A stretch of DNA of 7,630 bases from Bacteroidales bacterium (GTDB lineage: Bacteria; Bacteroidota; Bacteroidia; Bacteroidales; JAAUTT01), in the NCBI GenBank assembly GCA_012031335.1, contig JAAUTT010000190.1, positions 1-7,630 of the forward strand, written 5' to 3'. Shown here piece by piece: positions 1-7,511 of this stretch. Each line of letters opens with the position of its first letter. Within the stretch, counting starts at the first letter, position 1. The notes under the pieces were generated by a model, which was given only the letters and a program-made list of their open reading frames with translations, did not search any database and was not told the origin of the DNA. A program made the position numbers and the translations under genes.

Positions 1-2082
1 GTAAATATAGAAATCGTAAGGGATTTTGCCATGGATCGATTAGTTTATCGTTTCCTACAATGCCATACGAAAATCTTATTTTTCCATAGGAGAGTATCTT
101 ACTGCTTACCAGGTTTTTGATTACCTGCTCTTCACTGAAGGTCCACCCAAAAGAAAGAGATGGGAAGATGCCAAATCGCTTTCCTTCAGCGAAATTTTCC
201 GAGCCATTGTAACCAGCATTTATTTCTGCCAGATACTTATTCCCATAATTATAAGTAACACGACCAACAAATCCGAGATACGATCTTGGAGTGAAATAAT
301 ATCGTGAATATTGATAATTGGTTTTTTCGGCATTACCCAGTAAAAGAGCTGTTACCTTATGTTTAATGGTTGAAAATTCGTAGTTTAAGGCCAGTTCGTA
401 ATACTCTTTTCTATTTTTGTTCTGGCTGGTTCCGTTATTGGGAAGTACCAAATCCTTATTTTTAAAGAAAGAAACTGTTCCATCCTGGTTTAAATTTGGT
501 TTCCAGGTAGGTATATATCTTTCATCAATATCTCTTCGCACATAATTCTGGAAGTAATTAACAAATGAAGAAGTTGCTTTTAGCGACAATCCATTGACAA
601 TAAAATTCAGTTTCTGTTCAAGAATCAAAGAATAATCAGCGGTATTTTGTGTTTCTAGGTTGTAACCGCGCATATCGCTGTTCAATAGTACCGAGTTTGC
701 ATTTTCTTTGTAAGTACAACTTTGCCTTCGTGCATATATCCATCCCATGGGGAGGAGTGAACAAACATATTCCAGTAATACGATTGCATAGGTTCCACAT
801 TAGGTTGACCCAGGTTGATGTTACGGTTAAAACTTCCACCAATATTGGCCTTGAGTAAAGTTGATTGCGAAAGGATAACATCGATATTTGAGCGATAGTT
901 ATAACGATTATAATTGGTACTTACATCGAGATCCTTGTTAAGGTTCGAGAAAAGTCCACCCTGGTTAAAATAACCTAATGAGGCAAAATACTTCACAACG
1001 TTGGTACCACCCGAAACAGTAATGTTGTGTTGTTGTTGTGTTGTGTGGTCTTCCAGCATAAGTTTTTCATAATTTGTGCTGGGATAGAAAAAAGGATCGG
1101 AAGATTCTACCGGATTGCCCTGAACAACACCTTTGTACCTGTCCCGGAGAGAAACCGGGAAAGGAGCGGTAGGATCGTCGGTATTTGCCGGAAATCCCAT
1201 AAACTCATTAGCCAAACCAGTCTGGGTGTAGCTATCAATCAGATTGAGTTTTTCGTATGGTTGAATAAGCGCAAAGTTACCAGTGTAGTTAACTTTTGCA
1301 GGTCCTACCTGCCCACGTTTTGTAGTCACCAGAATTACCCCATTTGCTCCACGCACACCGAATACGGCAGTTGCCGATGCATCTTTAAGCATAGAGATGG
1401 CTTCTATTTCATTGGGGTCTAAACTGATTAAAGCGTTCTGGTCCCTTTCAATACCATCGATCATAATCAGTGGAGATGCATCCCCAAAAGTTCCGCGACC
1501 ACGCACGAATATGGTGTTATTTTCCTTACCGGGACGGCCACCGGGATTCAGGGCAACCAAACCCGGCATACGGCCAACAAGGGCCTGGGAGAGATCGGTG
1601 ACTGGCTGACGGATAATATCTTCGGAACTCACTGTTGAAATAGAACCTGTTACAGTTTCCTTTTTCTGAGATCCATAACCCACAACCACAATTTCGTTAA
1701 GAAATTGAATCTTTTCCTTTAATGAAACGCTGATATCGGAAGTTTGTCCGCTTACTTGTATTTCCTGATCTTCGTAACCCATAGATGAGATCAAAAGGGT
1801 ACTATTTGAGGACACTTCAATTTCGAAATTTCCATCAGCATCAGAAATAGTTCCAACAGTTGTTCCTTTTACAATAATGCTTGCGCCAGGTATCGGATTT
1901 CCTGTTTTCGTCGGTGATTTTACCCTCACTTTTTGTTTTTGAATAACACCAGAGGTCCCTAATTCTTTTACCCCTGAAAAGGCAACAGTAGGAGAAAGAG
2001 GGGTAAATAAGAATAGGATGAGCAATACAAGAAAATTCCCCGTAAAGCTCATAAAAGAAGAATTACCTGCTTTTTTGTCCAT
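1..2082 (-). CDS. SusC-like TonB-dependent outer-membrane transporter, 3' truncated, frameshifted
   Basis: SusC-family proteins are outer-membrane barrels that, with a SusD lipoprotein, import oligosaccharides using TonB energy. From the ATG at 2082: a hydrophobic export signal (about residues 15-35), a carboxypeptidase-regulatory-like domain (about 50-122; NPIPGASIIVKGT, then DADGNFEI), the family segment EIVVVGYG (130-137), then the plug with VRGRG, PLIMIDGIERD and GANGVILVTTKRG (to about 257). The barrel follows. The first frame stops at 682, but the adjacent frame continues without a stop to base 1 with SusC-typical barrel sequence (NGSENFAEGKRFGIFP, SYGIVGNDKLIDPW). One base is therefore missing near 701-710. 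A second, compensated indel pair lies at 1903-1926. About 694 codons are present, and roughly a third of a typical 1000-residue protein lies beyond the left edge. No N-terminal STN signalling domain is seen, which argues against FecA-like sigma/anti-sigma control. A susD partner would be expected downstream, outside the window. The family call is secure; the substrate cannot be read from sequence. Confidence 0.96.
701..710 (-). other. Frameshift in susC: one base missing
   Basis: Read on the minus strand, the frame runs VVLTK and then leaves the family sequence, reaching a stop at 682-684. Adding one base in the A/G-rich stretch (minus-strand acaaagaaaatg) gives VVLTKENANSVLLNSDMRG, which continues openly to the window edge. 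The site contains short homopolymers (TTTT and TTT on the plus strand), typical places for an uncalled base. Confidence 0.88.
1903..1926 (-). other. Compensated frameshift pair in susC (hidden indels)
   Basis: The open frame reads KVRVKSPTKTGNPIPGAS, where this family normally has a V-x-G-x-V/I-T-D-x-x-G-x-P-I-P-G-A pattern. The neighbouring frame over the same bases reads GKITDEN. Adding one base near 1922-1926 and removing one near 1903 gives KV-(R/S)-GKITDENGNPIPGAS, the canonical start of the carboxypeptidase-regulatory-like domain. The two errors cancel, so the gene looks intact here although about nine residues are wrong. Confidence 0.82.
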
Positions 2083-2125
2083 AAGCTTGTGATTTAGTAA
2101 AGTTAGTATTCAATAATAGTAATTT

Positions 2126-2199
2126 TATGATGCAATATTACGTTTCATATACCCTTTGGAAAATGGATAATTAAATGAAAAACATGGATAATATAATTA
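2126..2199 (-). promoter_or_regulatory. Candidate promoter and AraC-type operator of susC (module copy 1)
   Basis: On the minus strand a -7-like box TAATATTG (2140-2133) matches the Bacteroidota TAnnTTTG consensus at all but one specified base and is followed by CATCATA. An 18-base spacer separates it from a weak -33-like TTTTC (2163-2159). Abutting this, read on the plus strand, are two identical ATGGATAAT half-sites (2163-2171 and 2184-2192), 21 bases start to start. The same arrangement occurs upstream of the GH30 gene, with identical distance from -7 box to first half-site (22 intervening bases). The position next to the -33 element fits an activator that recruits polymerase. The box assignments are inference from spacing and duplication; no transcription start is known. 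Confidence 0.6.
2163..2192. repeat. Direct repeat ATGGATAAT x2, 21-base period
   Basis: Two perfect 9-base copies lie at 2163-2171 and 2184-2192, separated by 12 bases, so they face the same side of the helix two turns apart. AraC-family proteins commonly bind tandem half-sites in this way. A diverged copy of the pair is at 7311-7339. Confidence 0.75.
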
Positions 2200-2205
2200 T
2201 ATAAT

Positions 2206-2288
2206 AATTATTCAACTATTTAAATATGATGTATTAAATATGTCAGATATAGATAATAATACTTTAATGATTGAATTATTCAACCATT
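2206..2288. repeat. 15-base near-perfect direct repeat AATTATTCAAC(T/C)ATT
   Basis: Copies at 2206-2220 and 2274-2288 differ at one base and start 68 bases apart. They lie upstream of the susC promoter module. They could be an additional protein-binding site or chance similarity in AT-rich DNA. No copy was seen upstream of GH30. Confidence 0.45.
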
Positions 2289-2402
2289 ACAAAGGGAAGT
2301 GAAAACATGTATATGCTTAAAAAACTAAATAATAGCCAGTTTTTAAGTTGTTTGTTTTTTAAAATGGTGATGTCATAGTTGTTATTTTTAGTTAATTGTA
2401 AA

Positions 2403-5400
2403 TCATTTATTTGCAAGGATCAACTCTAACTCTGCAACAGAAGCGAAGGGTTGAGTGTCAAATCCTTCTAAAACATTAAATTTTATATACTTAGCTTTTA
2501 CTGATGTTTTAAAATGCACTGTCTGGGGTTGTGTGCTAAATTCAAACGTTCCGGAGGAAATAGGTGTGCCCCAGTTCTTGGCATCATAACCTACATAAAA
2601 TTCATACCTTGCAACAAAACCATTGGGATTATTGTCCTGTCGGGGCACATAGGTAAAACCTGCAATTTCTGTTTCTTTAGCAAGTTCAAAGGCAATGTGG
2701 TGGGGGTGATTTTTTATATTCTGACCCCAGGCAGTATGCCAGAATGTGTTCTTGTCGCCATCCAATGCGGCCTCAGGCGGGTAAGAACTGTCGTGACTTG
2801 AACAGTCTAGAATTTTAGATATTGAGTTTATTTTCAAAACATTAATATGCATCAACTTTTCAAGATCAATTGACGAACTCGGATTGAACGCCTTACTATT
2901 CATATAGTTAAGCAGACTTAACAACAATTGGCGTGCGGCTGGTCTGTTTTCTATATCTGTATTTAAATCGATGGTGCAGAACATGAGCTTTCCGTTTCCG
3001 GCTTTACCCTCCAGCAGCACCGATAGGTTCCTGTTTCTGAAAAAGTTGTCAATAACTGTCAAAATTGGTTGTCCTCCCAATGTGTCGGCGTTAACCACTT
3101 TTGAGTTGATATTCAGGTCCCACCATTGCCAATTGCTGTGGTAATCGGTCGGAAAATCCTTCAAAGCAGGATGGGATGGGTTGCACAATATTCCCATGGT
3201 TCCTGGTTGGTTGGGAAAATGAACCGGACTCCAAAAAACGGGTACAAACTTACCTGTAATACCCTTCATGGCGTTCAGCGGAGGATTTAACAAAACTGTT
3301 TTTCCTTCTTTTAACCATGCTTCTGCTTCTGAAAAGGAACGGGTAACGAAAACACCCTCCGGAACGTTTACCTCCGGGTAGTTGATATTTTCGGGATAAA
3401 CAAAAATATCCCAATCGTTCTTGTATGCCGTTTCTTTGATGCTTACTGAAACTTTAATTTTAGCGGCCTTTTTAATACCTGATAACGGGTATGAAATGGA
3501 TCCGAGGTTTTGTCCGTTACCTACCAGGATTTCAGTTGCTTTTATTTCGGAATGATAGAGCTTTTCGGAGCCAATAAATATTTCCACCTCCAAAACAACA
3601 TTCTTGAGCGGTTTGTAGAAGTTGGCCACTTCGATTGATGCATCAAAAGTTTCGTTATTGGTATAAACGGCTTTGGTATAACGGATCAGTGGCACCATCT
3701 CACTACACCACCGGCGGTGTTCTTCGGGAGTGGTAAAGCCTTTCGACTCCCAGAAAGGATTCAGTATACCGACAAGAGCAGTGCTTTGCCCGGGAAAATC
3801 GTGAAGATCGAGCAGTTGGAATCCGCTAAACCCTGGTGTTTTCAAGGCTCGTTCTATTTCTTCCTTGTAAAGCAACAGGGCAAATTTTCCGGTTGCATTT
3901 TTGAAGTCTTTTGCCAGGTTTAAAAGTCCTTTTTGTTGTAAGTCATTTTTAATGGCAATAAAATTCAAAGGCTGGAGTACGCCTGTGTATTTATCAATTT
4001 CGCTGAGATCAGGGTAAACCGAATACTGGCCAATCTCATGCGAAATCAGTGGTTGGGGAAAATCGTCGATTGCTGAAGTGTAATCTTTGTCGAACGAAGG
4101 TGGTACCTGATCGAAAATTCCCTGCCCTCGTATCCAACCTTTTTTAGTGTACTGTGTGATAAAGAAGTCATCAGCTTCTTCGGGCGAACGGCCATGCCCC
4201 TGCTGAAAGGTAAAGGTGGTTGTGGTATATAAATGACGAGGATCCTGCTTTTTAAGAGTATTAACAAGGTTTTGAGATATGCAAAGTCTCCCTCGAGCTC
4301 ATTTCCCATCGACATAAAACAGAACGACGGATGATTTCCATATTCTTTCAGCATGGCTGCTGCTTCACGTTTCCAGAAATTTGAGGCTGCCGTATCTTTC
4401 CCTACTTTCGAACTCCAGTTTGGTAGTTCAACCTGAAGATAAAACCCGTATTCGTCGGCTACCTGAAAGGCAGCTTTGGGAGGGCACCAGGAATGAAACC
4501 TCAGATGGTTCAGCCCATAACCTTTTGCAGCATCAAAAATATAACGCCATCTTTCTTTGGTCATAGGCGGATGACCTGTAAGGGGGAAAATGGCACATTC
4601 CAGGGTACCCCGCAGGAACAATCTGCGGTTGTTGATTGTAAGCAGTTTGTCTTCAGCGGCTATTCTCCGCATTCCAAAAACTTCGGATGCTAATGGTTGT
4701 ATTTGCATTTTCGAAGTTTGCTGCCCAATACTCAACCTGTAAGTTGATGGCGAAAACTCATCCCATAACTCAAACTCAGGTCCCATGTCGTACTTTAATT
4801 CAACCTGCCTGGTCGTTTGGGCAGACACTTCACAGTTGAACTGCAATTCGGGCAGTTTTTTAAGGCTTTTTGTTTGTTCTGCAGATGCTATCAATTTACC
4901 TTTGTAAGGTTTAGCTGTGGTATTCATAATTTGCACCTTCACCAGAATTTGTTTGTTGCTCAGGTCAGGAAAAATCTGAAGATCAGTCACTCTCACCGGT
5001 TCCTGCGCTTCAAGTGACATTTCGCCCAACACCCCGTTCCATTTGATTTGGGTTGCATACGTATATGCATGGGCCATATCATGATCGTTCAGGTTATATT
5101 TTCTGCGGTTATCGATACGCAGGGTAATGATATGCTTTCCAGGCTTGAGATTGCTTAAGGTGAAATACTGGGCACTGCTGATCCCGTCCTGCATTCCGGC
5201 TTCTTTACCATCAACCCAAAGCCGGGTTTCCCAAAGCACCCTTTCAAGTTTCAGAAGGATATCCTTGTTTTTCCAGTCGGATGGGATGTCAATTTCTCTT
5301 TGGTACCAGGCTGCTCCAATATAAGTGAATTTAGGAATTAGATTGGCCATCACTTCTTTGGTCATTTCGGGCTTCATGGTCGATTTATTACCAATACCTG

Positions 5401-5598
5401 CACTGTTTAAGGTGCCGGGAAGAACAATGCTTTCAGAAATGTTTGATTTTCAATCCCTTTGTCCAGAGAGTCAAGACTAACTTTCCAGGTACCCGACAGG
5501 TCGATTTTCCGGCTTTGAGCATATAGGTCAGCAGGAATCAAAGCTACAGCTGCAAAGGCGAGAATTCCCGTTATAATATTTTTAAAGTTGTAATGCAT
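2403..5598 (-). CDS. GH2 family exo-beta-glycosidase with C-terminal F5/8 type C domain, two frameshifts
   Basis: GH2 enzymes are retaining exo-glycosidases (beta-galactosidases, glucuronidases, mannosidases). From the ATG at 5598 there is a Sec signal peptide with likely cleavage after LYA (residue 27), then the N-terminal sugar-binding sandwich starting KIDLSGTWKV (31-40), an Ig-like domain, and a TIM barrel. In corrected numbering the acid/base is Glu434 in MSMGNE and the nucleophile Glu522 in LISHEIGQYSVYP. A long accessory region follows (about 745-900; VPVFWSPVHFPNQPGTMGILC), then a discoidin/CBM32-like domain (about 920-1065; ALDGDKNTFWHTAWG). Single missing bases near 5437-5440 and 4258-4268 break it into three open segments. 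Restoring both makes 3198 bases, an exact multiple of three, encoding 1065 residues. The last segment has no true start of its own; its apparent start is an internal Leu codon (TTG). It sits 27 bases after GH30, so they probably share a transcript. It is likely periplasmic. The family is secure; the sugar released is not. Confidence 0.93.
4258..4268 (-). other. Frameshift in GH2: one base missing after the acid/base motif
   Basis: After GNELEGDFAYLKTLL the frame loses similarity and ends at 4046. Adding one base in minus-strand ttgttaatactc gives LLNTLKKQDPRHLYTTTTF and continues through the nucleophile motif SHEIGQY into the C-terminal half. The nucleophile is therefore reachable only in the second frame, so as written the enzyme would be dead. 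Confidence 0.9.
5437..5440 (-). other. Frameshift in GH2: one base missing near the N-terminus
   Basis: The first segment reads ENQTF and then FFPAP before a stop at 5407. Adding one T to the minus-strand ATTT run gives ENQTFSESIVLPGTLNSAG, which joins the second segment. V-x-LPGT-L is a typical GH2 N-terminal motif, so the repair is well supported. Confidence 0.9.
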
Positions 5599-5625
5599 TC
5601 TATGTTAAATGAAATTGTTAAATAT

Positions 5626-7240
5626 TTATTTATAGGTTCCAACCAGTGTAATAACACTTTTTGAAAGAACCTGTATTTTCGACTGTTTCAGGGTTCCCTT
5701 GCTTGCCAGGTTACTGGCATAGGAAGTTTCGTACATTTTAAATTCCCCGTTTTCGACCGAACCACCAAGCGTTTCCACCGCAATGTTTTTGTTACTGCTG
5801 CTGTTATTAATTATTACCACCACCAGTTTTTTAGAGGTTTCATCCTTGTATGCAGATACAAGCAATCCCGCATCGGGGTTGGAGCCAAAATCGGTCGTAT
5901 CTTTTACCCGGCGCATTCCCGGGCGGACAAATAATGAGTAATTTCCCAGGCTCCATAATAATTTCGAATCGCGGATAAAGCCGTCGTTTTTACAGTAGTC
6001 CGTTTTGCTACCATCGCGCAGCCCATTATCGCCATTGTCGAGGTAGATAAGTCCGTCTTTGTAATCGAACCTGGTTAGAGCGGTCCACCATTGCCAGGAA
6101 GAGGCATTGCCATCGGTTATATCGGAGTGGATAATTCGGGCTATGTACAAAGCAGTTTTCATGGTCAGGTCGCGGTTCCATCCCCCGTCTATATCAGCAT
6201 TTGCACCTTCAAGTGGGCAATATTCGGTTTGCCAGTACTTAAGGGCAGGATTAACAGCTTTTATTTTATTGCTTAAGGCGATCCGCGTATCCTTTAATGT
6301 AGAAAGCGGCCAAACGGTAAAATAGCTGTGCCCGCCCATGATAGGGGCAACATTTGACAAACCACCCAGATAATAGGGACTGGAGCTGTTGAAAAAAGCT
6401 TCTGTTTGGTTGCCACGCACCGTGTCGGCATTGGAATACAGGTAAGTTAGGTTTCCTGCTTCGGCTACCACAATTTTGGTGTTTAAGTTTTTTTTCTGAG
6501 ATTTTATTGGAGAGCAGCGTGCAAAGGTTTTTAAAATCAGCATTTGTTGCCGGGGTGCCTTCCTGTCCGGCCCATCCATCGGTATTGGCGGTCCAGTTCC
6601 ATTGCGGTTCGTTAAGGGGCGATAAATAATCGAATGGGATACCTGCCGATTTGAAATATTCAAGCGATTTCACCATAAATTCGGCATAATCATCCATGTA
6701 TTCCGGTTTGATATTGAGAGAAATACCTCCTGGATTAAATGCTTTTTGATTTTTGGTATAGTTTACAGGAGCGCTTATGGAAAAAGCAAGAAATTTTTCA
6801 ACTCCTCGCTGTTTAGCTGCATTCAGAAACCATTTCTGCCCTTCCTGCTTTGTCCAATCGTAGGTTCCGTCGGCTTTCAGGAAGCATTCGGATCTACGCC
6901 ATTCGTCCCATATTTTGCTATCTGCTCCCTGTTCCATGCTGCCCGACCCCAGGTAAAAACGCCAAATTGACAATCCAATACCTTTAGGGTTTCCTTCGGT
7001 ATCGTATTCTTTGCTGAACAATAAATCGGCTATTTTTTCCCTCTTTTCCAATGGCCAGTTCTTTCCAACAAACTGACAACGCCAGGCATCGGAGGCACCA
7101 AATCCATCCATCTCCTGAAGATTCAAATTTAGATCGACGGTTATTTTATAGATTTTAACAGTAGGGTTTATTCCAGTCTTCTTTTCGCAGCTTGTAAAAG
7201 ATAAAAAAATAGATAGTAAAGTTATTAAGGTAATTTTCAT
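5626..7240 (-). CDS. GH30 family glycosidase lipoprotein, possibly endo-beta-1,6-galactanase-like, one frameshift
   Basis: GH30 enzymes are retaining beta-glycanases of clan GH-A. From the ATG at 7240 there is a short hydrophobic signal ending in a lipobox (SFTS-Cys18), so the mature protein should be a lipoprotein, possibly surface-exposed. The catalytic domain begins LQEMDGFGASDAWRCQFVG (41-59), typical of the family's N-terminal strand. The acid/base is Glu211 in LSPLNEPQWNW and the nucleophile Glu339 in KYWQTEYCPLEG (corrected numbering). A C-terminal beta-domain (about 440-537; LVVVIINNSSSN) closes it. One extra base in or near the T8 run at 6488-6495 splits the gene. Removing it gives 1614 bases and 537 residues, a usual length. 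The DGFGASDAWRCQ type recalls the subfamily with endo-beta-1,6-galactanases (GH30_5), but that is from memory and moderate confidence; beta-1,6-glucanase or another beta-glycanase is possible. It is the first gene of the GH30-GH2 operon, preceded by operator module copy 2. Confidence 0.93.
6488..6495 (-). other. Frameshift in GH30: one extra base at a T8 run
   Basis: The first frame reads TLLSNKISEKKLKHQNCG and then leaves the family; the next frame continues as LNTKIVVAEAGNLTYLY. Removing one base from the A8 run or the adjacent AAA (minus strand) gives ISEKKLNTKIVVAEAG or ISEKNLNTKIVV. Eight identical bases are a classic miscount site. As written, the acid/base and nucleophile are in different frames. 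Confidence 0.9.
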
Positions 7241-7511
7241 AGTAGCTTTTTTACTAAATGTTAAAAAGTAAAATATGATGCAATAATAAAATTTACCGGT
7301 CTTTCAGTAAATAGACAATTAAATTAAAGCATGGATTATATAATGATTGTTAACAAGTATTAGGTAGTAATTTATATAAACAATTATAAAAATATAACTA
7401 AGTATATATAGTTAATATTTAATTGTTTAAAATTTACATACCTCTATAGAGAATTGTTTTTTTGTTTGAGGCGATGGAGAATATCATTAATAATTTTAAT
7501 AACTGAAATTT
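7241..7511. other. AT-rich intergenic region between regulator and GH30
   Basis: No gene is supportable in this 271-base gap on either strand. The GH30-proximal part holds promoter/operator module copy 2. The rest is nearly all A and T, with a 10-base palindrome CTCTATAGAG at 7442-7451 of unknown meaning. No convincing terminator follows the regulator gene, so read-through into GH30 cannot be excluded. Confidence 0.7.
7274..7346 (-). promoter_or_regulatory. Candidate promoter and AraC-type operator of the GH30-GH2 operon (module copy 2)
   Basis: This is the counterpart of the susC module. On the minus strand the -7-like box is TATTATTG (7288-7281) followed by CATCATA, and the -33-like element is TTTAC (7311-7307) with the same 18-base spacer. 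Plus-strand half-sites are ATAGACAAT (7311-7319) and ATGGATTAT (7331-7339), 20 bases start to start, against two perfect ATGGATAAT copies in copy 1. Beyond the second half-site, TATAAT is also shared. The box-to-half-site distance (22 bases) equals that in copy 1, so the spacing appears constrained. The start codon lies about 41 bases downstream of the -7 box. Confidence 0.6.

Larger units (their letters stand above)
2083..2402. other. AT-rich intergenic region between GH2 and susC
   Basis: This 320-base gap lies between the GH2 stop and the susC start and carries no supportable gene on either strand. Its susC-proximal part (2126-2199) holds the promoter/operator module described separately. 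The middle holds a 15-base near-perfect direct repeat (2206-2220 and 2274-2288). The GH2-proximal part (2290-2402) is AT-rich and shows no convincing terminator; a long-looped inverted repeat there is too weak to call. The gap implies that susC has its own promoter and is not simply read through from GH2. Confidence 0.8.

Noticed and set aside
1027..1422. Plus-strand open frame of 131 codons opposite susC
   Set aside because: It is antisense to well-supported susC coding sequence, is Cys-rich and compositionally odd, and resembles no family. It is a shadow frame.
2222..2238. AAATATGATG at 2222, identical to part of the GH30 -7 region (7271-7280)
   Set aside because: The match stops before the box itself (TATTAAA instead of CAATAATA) and no half-sites lie at the expected distance, so a third promoter module is not supported.
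2321..2395. Possible terminator after GH2: minus-strand AACTAAAAATA and TATTATTTAGTT arms followed by TTTTTT
   Set aside because: The stem is almost all A-U and the loop is over 40 bases, so a stable intrinsic terminator is unlikely.
2403..3968. A separate 521-residue discoidin-domain protein
   Set aside because: Its apparent start is a TTG Leu codon inside the GH2 sequence, and the frame continues upstream through the GH2 nucleophile motif. It is the C-terminal half of GH2.
6488..6495. Programmed ribosomal frameshift at the A8 run of GH30
   Set aside because: Similar single-base breaks occur in all genes here, several at non-slippery sequences. No conserved stimulatory structure is seen, and GH30 enzymes have no known frameshift control.
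7442..7451. Perfect palindrome CTCTATAGAG
   Set aside because: It is only ten bases, occurs once in the window, and has no adjacent promoter element. It is consistent with chance.
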